Under the pieces are notes generated by a model that was not told the DNA's origin, searched no databases, and saw only the letters and a program-made list of their open reading frames with translations. Below are positions 36,628-45,600 of a stretch of DNA of 64,000 bases, one piece after another; positions within the stretch are counted from its first letter, which is position 1, and every line of letters begins with the position of its first letter. This DNA comes from Micromonospora halophytica (GTDB lineage: Bacteria > Actinomycetota > Actinomycetes > Mycobacteriales > Micromonosporaceae): the NCBI RefSeq assembly GCF_900090245.1, contig NZ_FMDN01000008.1, forward strand, positions 65,988 to 129,987. The letters run 5' to 3'. Both the position numbers and the translations under genes were made by a program.

Positions 36628-37331
36628 GCCGGCTCCCCGGTCGTCCGCGGCACGGCCAGCCGCACCACGCAGGCGTCGGGTGCGCCGAACGGCTCCAGCA
36701 CGGCGCCGTTCGGCGGGGCGCCGGCGTGGTCGAGCGCACCGCGGACCACGCCGACGTGCAGCGCGCAGATCGCGTCGGGGTTGCGGTTGACCAGTTCGAG
36801 GAAGGGACAGGTGTGCAGGTGCACCTCGACGTTCCCGTCGGCCGTCTCCTGCCGGCGCGGGCTGAAGCCCAGGCCGCGCAGGACGTCGAGCAGGGTGTCG
36901 ACCGGGTCCTCGCCGGGGGCGGTGGCGGCGGCGAGGTGGCGTCCCCAGTCATGGCCGGCCCGGGTGGCCTCGGCCCGGACGTCACCGGGGTTGCGGCGGG
37001 ACAGGTGGTCGAGCAGCGCGGCGGCGAGCGCGCGGTACGGCGCCGGGGCGGGGGTCTCCGTCGCGGCCACCCGGTAGCGCCACGCCGGCCGGCCGGGCTG
37101 GCCGCCACTGGCCCGCGCCTTGACCAGCAGCCCGGCGTCGACCAGGCGGTCGAGGTGGGCGCGGGCGGTGGAGAGGTGCAGGCCGGTGCGCTCCCCCACC
37201 TCGGCGATCGTCATGCCGGCGCCGGCGTCGCGCACCATCTCCAGGATCGAGGCCCGGCTGGCGGTACCCAGCGCCCGGTGGCGGTGGGAGTCGATGGTCT
37301 CACCGGTAGGCCCTGTTCTCGGGGTTTCCAC
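36624..37331 (-). CDS. ArsR/MarR-like winged-helix regulator with conserved Cys, nirK operon
   Basis: The 235-residue protein has an N-terminal HTH (RASILEMV...TIAEVGERTGLHLSTARAHLDRLVDAGLLVKARASGG). Its C-terminal domain carries VHLHTCPFLELVNRNPDAICALHVG. The CPF...C pattern is reminiscent of Fe-S regulators such as SufR, so NO or redox sensing through a cluster is plausible. GTG 37331 is chosen because longer versions would run through the operator and into the divergent gene. It is the first gene of the operon and is flanked by repeats it may bind. Confidence 0.72.
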   Translation of the reverse strand: METPRTGPTGETIDSHRHRALGTASRASILEMVRDAGAGMTIAEVGERTGLHLSTARAHLDRLVDAGLLVKARASGGQPGRPAWRYRVAATETPAPAPYRALAAALLDHLSRRNPGDVRAEATRAGHDWGRHLAAATAPGEDPVDTLLDVLRGLGFSPRRQETADGNVEVHLHTCPFLELVNRNPDAICALHVGVVRGALDHAGAPPNGAVLEPFGAPDACVVRLAVPRTTGEPA

Positions 37332-37351
37332 GTTAGATAACGTTACAACGT
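37330..37351. promoter_or_regulatory. ACGTT/AACGT operator cluster, nirK operon versus hemerythrin gene
   Basis: Two overlapping inverted repeats, ACGTT-N4-AACGT (37330-37343) and ACGTT-AC-AACGT (37340-37351), lie between the divergent genes, with TAACGTTA palindromic in the middle. Binding would control both the nirK operon and the hemerythrin gene at 37381. Confidence 0.58.
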
Positions 37352-37380
37352 CGTTCACCCGCAAAACCCGGGAGGGTTCC

Positions 37381-38193
37381 ATGTCCACCTCACGCTCCAC
37401 GGCCGACCAGCAGGCCGCGCAGGCCGTCGTCCGGCACCACGCCCAGCTCGCCGCCGACCTCGACCGGCACGTTGCGGACCTGCTGGACGCGGCCGACCGG
37501 GGCGACGCCGCCGGGGCGCTCCGGCACCGCGACGAGCTGCTCGGCTGGCTCCGCGACGAGCTGCTGCCGCACGCGTCGGCCGAGGAAGGGGCGCTCTACC
37601 CCGCCGCCGGTGACCGGCCCGAGGCCGCGCTGCTGGTCCGGGGCATGCTCGACGAGCACCGGGCGATCACCGGCCTGGTCGCCGAGCTGGAGGCCGCCGA
37701 CCGGCCGGTACGCCTCGCCGCCGCCGGCCGCGCCCTCGCCGCCCTCTTCGCCGTGCACCTGGCCAAGGAGAACGACCTGATCGTCCCGGTGCTGGTGGAC
37801 GCGGCCGACGTCTCGCTGGCGACGTTGCTGGACGGTATGCACGATCTGCTCGGCTCCTCGGACGAATCGGGCAAGGGCGGTTGCGGCGGGGGCGGGGGCG
37901 GCTGCGGCTGCGGTGGCGATCAGGCCCCCGCCGACGCGCCGGCCCCGACGTTGAGCATCGACCCCCGGTTGGACGTCCGGCTGCTGCCGCACGGCCAGCG
38001 CCACGCGCGGGTGCTGTCGGCGCTGGACGCGCTGCCCGCCGGCGGCGCGCTGGTGCTGGTCGCCCCGCACGCCCCCCGCCCGTTGCTGGCCGAGGTCGAG
38101 GCCCGCTACGGCGGCGGCATGAGCACCGAGTGGCTGCAGGACGGACCGGACGTGTGGCAGGTCCGACTGTCCCGCCAGGCGGTCGCGGTCTGA
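37381..38193 (+). CDS. Hemerythrin domain fused to DUF2249
   Basis: The 270-residue protein has an N-terminal four-helix hemerythrin/HHE domain (His and Glu ligands in VVRHHAQL, LLPHASAEEGALYP, LDEHRAI, FAVHLAKENDLIVP). A Gly/Cys linker with three Cys (GGCGGGGGGCGCGG, about residues 166-179) follows, then a C-terminal DUF2249 domain (LDVRLLPHGQRHARVL). Di-iron hemerythrins bind O2 or NO. DUF2249 proteins cluster with denitrification genes. ATG 37381 follows GGGAGGG. Divergence from the nirK operon implies shared control. Confidence 0.85.
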   Translation: MSTSRSTADQQAAQAVVRHHAQLAADLDRHVADLLDAADRGDAAGALRHRDELLGWLRDELLPHASAEEGALYPAAGDRPEAALLVRGMLDEHRAITGLVAELEAADRPVRLAAAGRALAALFAVHLAKENDLIVPVLVDAADVSLATLLDGMHDLLGSSDESGKGGCGGGGGGCGCGGDQAPADAPAPTLSIDPRLDVRLLPHGQRHARVLSALDALPAGGALVLVAPHAPRPLLAEVEARYGGGMSTEWLQDGPDVWQVRLSRQAVAV

Positions 38194-38202
38194 GCATGCC
38201 GG

Positions 38203-38241
38203 GCGCCGGGACGGTGGGGTCAGGGCCCGCCGTCCCGGCGC
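38203..38241 (+). terminator. Hairpin after the hemerythrin-DUF2249 gene
   Basis: A 12-bp perfect stem (38203-38214 with 38230-38241) has an inner GGG/CCC pairing. Confidence 0.65.
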
Positions 38242-38316
38242 ACCGGGCCGTTCGGCCCTGCCCGCGGTGAAAAACGCGACGCAGGCTGGAACCGTCACCA
38301 GGAGAGGAAGACCCCC

Positions 38317-38757
38317 GTGTGCAACTACTGCGGCTGTCGGGAGTTCCCGCTGATCGGCCGGCTCTCCGCCGAGCACGAGGCGATCGCGAACGCCGCCGGC
38401 CGACTGCGCACGGCGGTGCACGGCGGTGCCGACGACGCCCTGGTCGCCCTCGACGACCTGCTCGCGCTGCTGATGCCGCACACCGCCACCGAGGAGGGTG
38501 GCCTCTTCGCGGAACTGCGGGCCGAGGGCAGCATGGCCGAGGCGGTGCAGCAGCTCTGCGCCGAACACGACGACATCCACGGCGTGCTCGGCGCCGTCGA
38601 CCGGACCGCGCCCGACTGGCCGCCGGTGCTGGCCGCGCTCGACCGGCTGCACCGGCACATCGACAACGAGGAGCACGGGCTCTTCCCGGCCGCGGTGATC
38701 ACGCTGCCGATACCGGCCTGGGACCGGATCACCCCGACGGCCGGGGCCGCCCGGTGA
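38317..38757 (+). CDS. Hemerythrin domain protein with N-terminal CxxCxC
   Basis: The 146-residue protein begins VCNYCGCREFPLIGRL, a CxxCxC head that could bind a metal. An HHE domain follows, with ligands in SAEHEAI, LMPHTATEEGGLFAEL, CAEHDDIHG and HIDNEEHGLFP. It is the second hemerythrin-type protein next to the nirK operon. It may sense or buffer NO, O2 or iron. GTG 38317 follows AGGAGAGGAAG. It overlaps a small downstream ORF. Confidence 0.85.
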   Translation: MCNYCGCREFPLIGRLSAEHEAIANAAGRLRTAVHGGADDALVALDDLLALLMPHTATEEGGLFAELRAEGSMAEAVQQLCAEHDDIHGVLGAVDRTAPDWPPVLAALDRLHRHIDNEEHGLFPAAVITLPIPAWDRITPTAGAAR

Positions 38758-38888
38758 ACCGCCCCGGGCGGTGGGTGCGGCCCGCGCCCTCCGGCGACCG
38801 CCGCCGGCTGGCCGGCCGCCGCTTCAGCGTGCCGATGAGCGGCACGCACGTCCGCCGCGTCTTCGACGAGTGGTGTCGCCGGAGCTGA
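38754..38888 (+). CDS. Small ORF coupled to the hemerythrin gene
   Basis: A 44-codon frame begins at a GTG overlapping the upstream stop (GTGA), the coupling seen elsewhere here. The product is basic, with a C-terminal FSVPMSGTHVRRVFDEWCRRS. I do not recognise it. The overlap favours translation, but short GC-rich frames are common by chance. Confidence 0.38.
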   Translation: MNRPGRWVRPAPSGDRRRLAGRRFSVPMSGTHVRRVFDEWCRRS

Positions 38889-39005
38889 TCCGGCCGTCTC
38901 CCGCGCGGTCCGCGTCCGCGGACCCGACCGGGGTGGTGCCGGCACGCCGGCCTGTCCTGCCGGCCGGGCGCCCCTGCGTCGCCCGGCCCTGTCCCCGGGA
39001 TCCCC

Positions 39006-39557
39006 ATGCTCGACGACCTCCGCGCGGCCTATCGCCGTGACCCCGCCCTGCACGGCCTCCGGGCCGCCGAACTGCTGTTCTACCCCGGCCTCTGGGCGGT
39101 GTGGAGCCACCGGATCGCCCACCGCCTGCACCGCTGCGGCATCCCGCTGCTGCCCCGGGCCCTCAGCCAGCTCACCCGTCTGCTGACCGGCGTCGAGATC
39201 CACCCCGGCGCCCGCATCGGGCGGCGGCTCTTCATCGACCACGGCACGGGTGTCGTCATCGGGGAGACCGCGCGCGTCGGAGACGACGTGACCGTGTACC
39301 ACCGGGTCACCCTCGGCGGCCGTGGCTGGTGGGCCGACGGCAAGGGCAGCCGGCGACACCCCACCATCGGCGACCGGGTGGTGCTCGGGGTGGGTGCCTC
39401 CGTGCTCGGCCCGGTGCGCGTCGGCGCCGACGCCCGGATCGGCGCGCACTGCCTGGTCCTGCACGACGTGCCACCCGGCGCCCGGCTACAGAGTCCCCAC
39501 GCGATACCGGCGCCTCGTCCCGCCGGCCGTGTGCCCACCCTCATCCAGGAGCAGTAG
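39006..39557 (+). CDS. cysE: Serine O-acetyltransferase
   Basis: The 183-residue enzyme acetylates L-serine with acetyl-CoA, the first step of cysteine synthesis. The helical N-terminus (YPGLWAVWSHRIAHRL) leads to hexapeptide repeats forming the left-handed beta-helix, with GVEIHPGARIGRRLFIDHGTGVVIGETA and the VTLGG turn. The short length is that of the EpsC/SrpH type. The stop is directly followed by the cysK ATG, so the pair is an operon. No strong ribosome binding site is visible. Confidence 0.9.
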   Translation: MLDDLRAAYRRDPALHGLRAAELLFYPGLWAVWSHRIAHRLHRCGIPLLPRALSQLTRLLTGVEIHPGARIGRRLFIDHGTGVVIGETARVGDDVTVYHRVTLGGRGWWADGKGSRRHPTIGDRVVLGVGASVLGPVRVGADARIGAHCLVLHDVPPGARLQSPHAIPAPRPAGRVPTLIQEQ

Positions 39558-40487
39558 ATGATCGTCAAGGATGTTACCGCCCTCATCGGCCGTACCCCGC
39601 TGGTGCGGTTGGACCGGTTCGCCGACCAGGCGCCGGTGACGCTGCTGGCCAAGCTGGAGTCCGCCAACCCCGGCGGCAGCGTCAAGGACCGGCTCGCGCT
39701 CGCCGTCGTCGAGGCGGCCGAGCAGAGCGGCGAGCTGCGACCCGGTGGCGCGCTGGTCGAGGCGACCAGCGGCAACACGGGCGTCGGACTGGCCATGGTC
39801 GCCGCCGCGCGCGGCTACCGGATCACCCTCACCATGCCGGAGAGCATGAGCGTCGAACGCCGCGCCCTGCTGGCCGCGTACGGGGCGCGGATCGTGCTCA
39901 CCCCGGCGGCCGAGGGCATGGCCGGCGCGGTACGCCGGGCCTGGGAGCTCGCCGACGAGCAGGGCGCCTTCCTGCCCCGGCAGTTCGACAACCCGGTCAA
40001 CCCGGAGATCCACCGCCGGACGACCGCAGAGGAGATCTGGGCCGACACCGAGGGCGCGGTCGACCTGTTCGTCGCCGGGGTGGGCACGGGCGGCACGGTG
40101 ACCGGCGTCGGCCAGGTGCTCAAGTCCAAGCGGCCGGACCTGCGGGTGGTGGCGGTGGAGCCGGCCGAGTCCCCGGTGCTCTCCGGCGGGCGCCCGGGCC
40201 CGCACGGCATCCAGGGCATCGGCGCGGGCTTCGTGCCCGAGGTGCTCGATCCCACCGTGTACGACGAGGTCGTCCGGGTGGACGCCGCACAGGCCCGGGA
40301 GGCGGCCCGGCGACTGGCCCGCCGCGAGGGGCTGCTCGCCGGGGTGTCCAGCGGGGCCGCCCTGCACGCCGCAGGCACGGTCGCCGCCCGGCCGGAGCAC
40401 GCCGGCGCGACGATCGTGGTGGTGCTGCCCGACACCGGTGAGCGGTACCTGAGCACGCCGCTGTTCACCGAGCCGGACGGGGTCTGA
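39558..40487 (+). CDS. cysK: Cysteine synthase (O-acetylserine sulfhydrylase)
   Basis: The 309-residue PLP enzyme joins O-acetylserine and sulfide. It has [10 protein letters not shown], the PLP lysine in [11 protein letters not shown], the substrate loop [10 protein letters not shown] and the phosphate loop [10 protein letters not shown]. Length is standard. The neighbouring SQR and DUF302 genes imply sulfide is present in this organism's niche, so the pair may also detoxify it. A convergent terminator follows. Confidence 0.92.
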   Translation: MIVKDVTALIGRTPLVRLDRFADQAPVTLLAKLESANPGGSVKDRLALAVVEAAEQSGELRPGGALVEATSGNTGVGLAMVAAARGYRITLTMPESMSVERRALLAAYGARIVLTPAAEGMAGAVRRAWELADEQGAFLPRQFDNPVNPEIHRRTTAEEIWADTEGAVDLFVAGVGTGGTVTGVGQVLKSKRPDLRVVAVEPAESPVLSGGRPGPHGIQGIGAGFVPEVLDPTVYDEVVRVDAAQAREAARRLARREGLLAGVSSGAALHAAGTVAARPEHAGATIVVVLPDTGERYLSTPLFTEPDGV

Positions 40488-40488
40488 G

Positions 40489-40529
40489 GCGGGTGCGGCG
40501 GGGGCGTGCGCCACCTCCGCCGCGCCCGC
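40489..40529. terminator. Hairpin between cysK and a convergent gene
   Basis: A 13-bp stem (40489-40501 with 40517-40529, one G-T pair) fills the space between the two stops. Confidence 0.65.
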
Positions 40530-41000
40530 TCATCCCAGGTGTGCCGCCAGGGCGAGGAAGACCAGGCCGACCAGCGCCACCAGCGCGCCGAGGCCGATCA
40601 CCAGGGCGGTGACCTGCCACGCCTGGTACGCCCCGAGCAGCGCGCCACGCAGGGTCTGGCCCATGAACGCGGTCTGCCGCAGCCGCTCCAGCCGCTCGTC
40701 GTCCCGACCGGCCGTCATGCACTCCTGGGCGATCTCCGCGTACGTGCGTCCCCCGGTGGCCTTGGCGACGTGCCCGGCGATCAGGTCGGAGTAGGCGCGG
40801 GCCTGGATGCCGGTGCGGACCGGGGCGTCGGCGTACCGGGCCAGCGGGGCGGGCAGGCCGCCGGGCGGGAAGGCGATCTTCTGGTGGGTCAGTTCCCGGG
40901 TGACGTTGTGCCGTCCGAGCAGACCCTGCGCGACCATGACGGGACCGGCGGCGAGGAGAACCACCCCGGCGGCGGTGAGCAGTACCGTGATCATGCTCAT
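40530..41000 (-). CDS. Two-helix membrane protein of unknown function
   Basis: The 156-residue protein has an N-terminal helix (ITVLLTAAGVVLLAAGPVMVAQGLL) and a C-terminal helix (VTALVIGLGALVALVGLVFLALAAHL). Between them is a soluble loop with VTRELTHQKIAFPPGG and RTGIQARAYSDLIAGHVAK. This looks like a family of actinobacterial membrane proteins that I cannot name. The start is ATG 41000. It lies 64 bp downstream of the radical SAM gene and may belong with it. Confidence 0.6.
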   Translation of the reverse strand: MSMITVLLTAAGVVLLAAGPVMVAQGLLGRHNVTRELTHQKIAFPPGGLPAPLARYADAPVRTGIQARAYSDLIAGHVAKATGGRTYAEIAQECMTAGRDDERLERLRQTAFMGQTLRGALLGAYQAWQVTALVIGLGALVALVGLVFLALAAHLG

Positions 41001-41064
41001 CACCCTGCTCTCCCGGCCGGCCGGCCGGGAGAGCACCAGGTCCCGAACCCGAGCGGGTCTCAGG

Positions 41065-42372
41065 TCACCGTCCGGGTGGTTTCTGCGGGTCGGGCACCGA
41101 GGCCGAGGCACCACCCGCCGCCACGGCCGCGCCGGCCGTGAAGTCCACCTCCTGCGGGTACGGGAAGGAGCCGGGCCGGTAGCCGCAGCCGGGCTCCTCG
41201 GCGAAGACGTCGCCGGTGGTGGCGTACGCCCGGGCCCTCGACCCGCCGCAGACGGCCCGGAACTCGCAGGCCCCGCAGCGCCCACCGAGCCGGCCCGGGT
41301 CGCGCAGCCCGGTGAACAGCGGGGAGTCACGGTAGATCTCCACCAGCGAACGCTGCCGGACGTTGCCGGCGGTCACCGGGAGGAACCCACTGGGGTGCAC
41401 GTCGCCGCGGTGCGAGACGAAGACGAAGCCGTTGCCGGCGCTGACCCGCAGCGGTGGCCGGCGGGAGCGGCTGGCCCGGCCGGTCAGCCCACGCTCGTCG
41501 AGCAGCCCGCGCAGCTGCCGGTAGAGCGGGCCCAGCCCGAGCACCCGCACCGGGTCCTCGCCGCGCCGGGCCAGCACGTCGCGTTGCAGGCAGACCCGGC
41601 GGAAGTGGTGCGCCTCGGTGGTCTTGACCGGCACCGTCTCGCCGAGGTCGTACAGGGCGTTGAGGACGTCCTCGGTCTGCGCCGCGTCGAGGCCGCGCAG
41701 CGCCTGTCCCCGGCCGGTCGGCACGAGGAAGAAGACGCTCCAGAGCATGGCGCCCCGGTCGTGGACCTGCGCCGCGATGTCCGGCAGGTCGAGGACGTTG
41801 TCGCGGGTCACCGTGGTGTTGATCTGGACCCGCAGGCCCAGTTCGGTGGCGTCGCGCCAGGCCCGCAGGGTCAGGTCCCGCACCCCGGGCACGCCCCGGA
41901 AGCCGTCGTGCCCGGCGGCGGTGGCGGCGTCCAGGCTCAGCGACACCGCCCGGGCGCCGGCCGTACGCAGCCCGGCGAGTGCCGCCCGGGTGAGGGTGGG
42001 CGTCCCCGACGGGGACACCGAGACCGCCAGACCCAGCTCGGTGCCACGCCGGACCAGGGTCTCCAGGTCCGGACGCTGGAACGGGTCGCCGCCGGTGATC
42101 ACGAACAGGGGGGCGGGCCGGCCGAAGGCGGCGACCTGCCCCATCAGCGCGACCGCCTCGTCGGTGTCCAGCTCGGCGGCGTCCCGGTCCGGGCGGGCGG
42201 AGGCCCGGCAGTGCAGGCAGGCCAGCGGACAGGCCTGGGTCGCCTCCCAGATGACGATGAAGGGGCGCTCACCGACGTCCTGCCGGGGCACCCGCACCGA
42301 TCTTCCGGGCGCCCGCTGGGTCGCCCCCTCCTGGTGCGTCAACGCTGTCTTGGTCACACGACGGACGTTCAC
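41065..42372 (-). CDS. Radical SAM/SPASM protein, TIGR04053-like
   Basis: The 435-residue protein has the radical SAM motif CPLACLHC (Cys48, 52, 55), ITGGDPFQRPDL, and a C-terminal SPASM cluster (GGRCGACEFRAVCGGSRARA plus a later GC). It resembles the TIGR04053 family and the AhbD/NirJ type heme-modifying enzymes. It is divergent from narG, so a role in maturing or supplying a cofactor for nitrate respiration is plausible but unproven. GTG 42372 is the longest start; internal alternatives lack a ribosome binding site. Confidence 0.78.
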   Translation of the reverse strand: MNVRRVTKTALTHQEGATQRAPGRSVRVPRQDVGERPFIVIWEATQACPLACLHCRASARPDRDAAELDTDEAVALMGQVAAFGRPAPLFVITGGDPFQRPDLETLVRRGTELGLAVSVSPSGTPTLTRAALAGLRTAGARAVSLSLDAATAAGHDGFRGVPGVRDLTLRAWRDATELGLRVQINTTVTRDNVLDLPDIAAQVHDRGAMLWSVFFLVPTGRGQALRGLDAAQTEDVLNALYDLGETVPVKTTEAHHFRRVCLQRDVLARRGEDPVRVLGLGPLYRQLRGLLDERGLTGRASRSRRPPLRVSAGNGFVFVSHRGDVHPSGFLPVTAGNVRQRSLVEIYRDSPLFTGLRDPGRLGGRCGACEFRAVCGGSRARAYATTGDVFAEEPGCGYRPGSFPYPQEVDFTAGAAVAAGGASASVPDPQKPPGR

Positions 42373-42412
42373 GGGTCACAATCACCCCGGCAAGGGTCCA
42401 CGGTCACCACCA

Positions 42413-42434
42413 CGGCGGGACCGAGGTCCCGCCG
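42413..42434. promoter_or_regulatory. DosR/OsdR-like palindrome between the radical SAM gene and narG
   Basis: CGGCGGGACC-GA-GGTCCCGCCG is a perfect 10-bp inverted repeat. Its core GGGAC-N4-GTCCC (42417-42430) has the arms and spacing of the DosR/DevR hypoxia box. It lies between divergent genes, so it is not a terminator. Confidence 0.55.
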
Positions 42435-42603
42435 ATCGCGGGTGCGGGGACAGCAAAAATACTGTTGATCTCAGGACCTTCGGCCCGGTTCGCGCAGGTA
42501 GTGCACCGGCAGACTGGCCGGGACGTCCCGCTCCGGTTGCGCTGCGGCGCAACTGCCACGAACGTGGGGCATCACGGCAAAAGCTATCGAGGGAATGAGG
42601 CGT

Positions 42604-45600
42604 ATGTCGCGAGCGACCGAGAGTGCGGGGCGGGCGCTGCTCAAGGTGGGTGGCCTGGTGCGCCGGGCCGAGGTGTCCGCCGACGGCCGGACGCTGCACC
42701 AGATCGGCGGGCGGGAGGCCGACACCTTCTACCGGGACCGCTGGTCGTACGACAAGGTGGTGCGGTCCACGCACGGCGTGAACTGCACCGGCTCGTGCTC
42801 CTGGAAGGTGTACGTCAAGGACGGCATCATCACCTGGGAGCAGCAGCAGACCGACTACCCGAGCGTGGGACCGGACCGGCCGGAGTACGAGCCGCGCGGC
42901 TGTCCCCGGGGCGCCGCCTTCTCCTGGTACACCTACTCCCCCACCCGGGTGCGCTACCCGTACGCCCGGGGCGTGCTGGTGGACATGTACCGCGAGGCCA
43001 AGGCCCGGCTCGGGGACCCGGTGGCCGCGTGGGCGGACATCCAGGCCGACCCCGAACGGCGCCGCCGCTACCAGAAGGCGCGCGGCAAGGGCGGCCTGGT
43101 GCGGATCACCTGGGACGAGGCGCAGGAGATGATCGCCGCCGCGCACGTGCACACCATCGGCGAGCACGGCCCGGACCGGATCGCCGCCTTCTCCCCCATC
43201 CCGGCGATGTCGATGGTGTCGCACGCCGTCGGCGCACGGTTCGTCTCGCTGCTCGGCGGGTCGATGCTGTCGTTCTACGACTGGTACGCCGACCTGCCGG
43301 TGGCCTCCCCGCAGGTCTTCGGCGACCAGACCGACGTGCCCGAGTCCGGGGACTGGTGGGACGCCTCCTACCTCGTCATGTGGGGTTCCAACGTCCCGGT
43401 GACCCGTACCCCGGACGCGCACTGGATGGCCGAGGCCCGCTACCGGGGCCAGAAGGTCGTGGTGGTCAGCCCCGACTTCGCCGACAACGTGAAGTTCGCC
43501 GACGAGTGGATGCCCGCCCAGCCGGGCACCGACGGCGCCCTCGCCATGGCGATGGGGCACGTCATCCTCAGGGAGTTCTTCGTCGAGCGGCGCACCCCGC
43601 ACTTCGTCGACTACGTCCGCCGGTTCACCGACCTGCCCTTCCTGGTGACGCTGGAGCCGGGCGCGGACGGGGCGTACCGGCCGGGCAAGTTCCTCACCGC
43701 CGAGGACCTGGGCGAGTCCGGCAAGGAGGCGGCCTTCAAGACCGTCCTGTGGGACTCGGCCACCGACGCCGCCGCCGTGCCGCGCGGCAGCCTCGGGCAC
43801 CGGTGGGGCGAGCAGGCCGGGCAGTGGAACCTCGACCTGGGCGACCTGGAGCCGGCGCTGACCTGCCTCGGCGCGGGCGACGCGGTGCAGGTGGAGCTGC
43901 CCCGCTTCGACACCGACACGCCGCAGGTGCTGCGCCGGGGCGTGCCCACCCGCACGGTGGCCGGTCAGCTCGTCACCAGCGTGTTCGACCTGCTGCTGGC
44001 CCAGTACGGGGTGGCGCGCGAGGGCCTGCCCGGACAGTGGCCGGCCGGGTACGACGACGTCGAGGTGCCGTACACCCCGGCGTGGCAGGAGCCGATCACC
44101 GGCGTGCCGGCGGCCCAGGTGGCCCGGGTGGCCCGGGAGTTCGCCGACAACGCCGAGCGCTCCGGCGGCCGTTCGATGATCCTGCTCGGCGCCGGCACCA
44201 ACCACTGGTTCCACTCCGACGCCACCTACCGGGCGATCCTCGCGCTGGTCACCCTGACCGGCTGCCAGGGGGTCAACGGCGGCGGCTGGGCGCACTACGT
44301 CGGGCAGGAGAAGTGCCGCCCGGTGACCGGCTGGCAGCAGCTCGCCTTCGGCCTGGACTGGGTCCGCCCGCCGCGTCAGATGATCGGCACCGCCTTCTGG
44401 TACGTCCACACCGACCAGTGGCGCTACGACACCTACTCCGCCGACGTGGTCTCCTCCCCCACCGGCTCGGGCGCCTTCGCCGGCAAGCACACCATGGACC
44501 TGCTGGCCCAGTCGGCACGGTCGGGCTGGATGCCGTCGATGCCGACCTTCGACCGCAGCCCGCTCGACCTGGCCGACGAGGCCCTCGCGGCGTCCCCGGA
44601 CAACCCGGGTGGCTGGGTCGCCGAGCAGCTCGGTCAGGGGCGGGTGAAGTTCGCCTGCACCGACCCGGACGCGCCGCAGAACTGGCCGCGGGTGCTCACC
44701 GTGTGGCGGGCCAACCTGCTCGGCTCGTCGGCCAAGGGCAACGAGTACTTCCTGCGGCACCTGCTCGGCACCGACGCCAACCTGCGCGCCGACGAGGCGC
44801 CGGAGGAGCTGCGGCCAAAGGACGTGACCTGGCGGGACGAGGCCCCCGAGGGCAAGCTCGACCTGCTGCTGAGCCTCGACTTCCGGATGACCTCCACGAC
44901 GCTCTTCTCCGACATCGTGCTGCCGGCCGCCACCTGGTACGAGAAGCACGACCTGAGCAGCACCGACATGCACCCGTTCGTGCACGCGTTCACCCCGGCG
45001 ATCGACCCGCCCTGGCAGACGCGGACCGACTTCCAGGCGTTCCACGGCATCGCCCGGGCGTTCTCCGCGCTGGCGGCGACCCACCTCGGCGTCCGCAAGG
45101 ACCTCGTGGCGGCGCCGCTGCTGCACGACACGCCCGACGCGATGGCGACCCCGCACGGCCGGGTCGTCGACTGGGCGGCCACCGGGGAGACACCGGTGCC
45201 GGGGCGCACCATGCCGAAGCTGGTCGTGGTCGAGCGGGACTACGGGGCGGTCGCCGACAAGCTGGCCGCGCTCGGCCCGCTGATGGACAGCCTCGGCACC
45301 AGCGGCAAGGGCGTCTCCGTGGACGTCCGGCCGGAGGTGGAGTACCTGCGCCGCAAGAACGGCGAGGTGCGCGGCGGGGCCGCCGACGGCCGGCCGTCGC
45401 TGGCGAAGGACGTGCACGCCTGCGAGGCGATCCTCGCGCTGTCCGGGACCACCAACGGCCGGGTCGCCACCGCCGGCTTCCACGACGTGGAGAAGCGCAC
45501 CGGGGTACGCCTGGCAGACCTGGCCGCCGAGCACGAGGGCAAGCAGATCACCTTCGCCGACACCCAGGCACGTCCGGTGCCGGTGATCACCAGCCCGGAG

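Noticed and set aside
34202..37108. A single 968-codon protein ending in the polytopic membrane protein
   Set aside because: Only the part from ATG 35500 is protein-like. Upstream, the frame is the shadow of the NnrS-like and regulator genes, which overlap by normal ATGA junctions.
38889..39005. Small gene between the hemerythrin gene and cysE
   Set aside because: There is no start with a ribosome binding site and the translations are Pro/Arg-rich.
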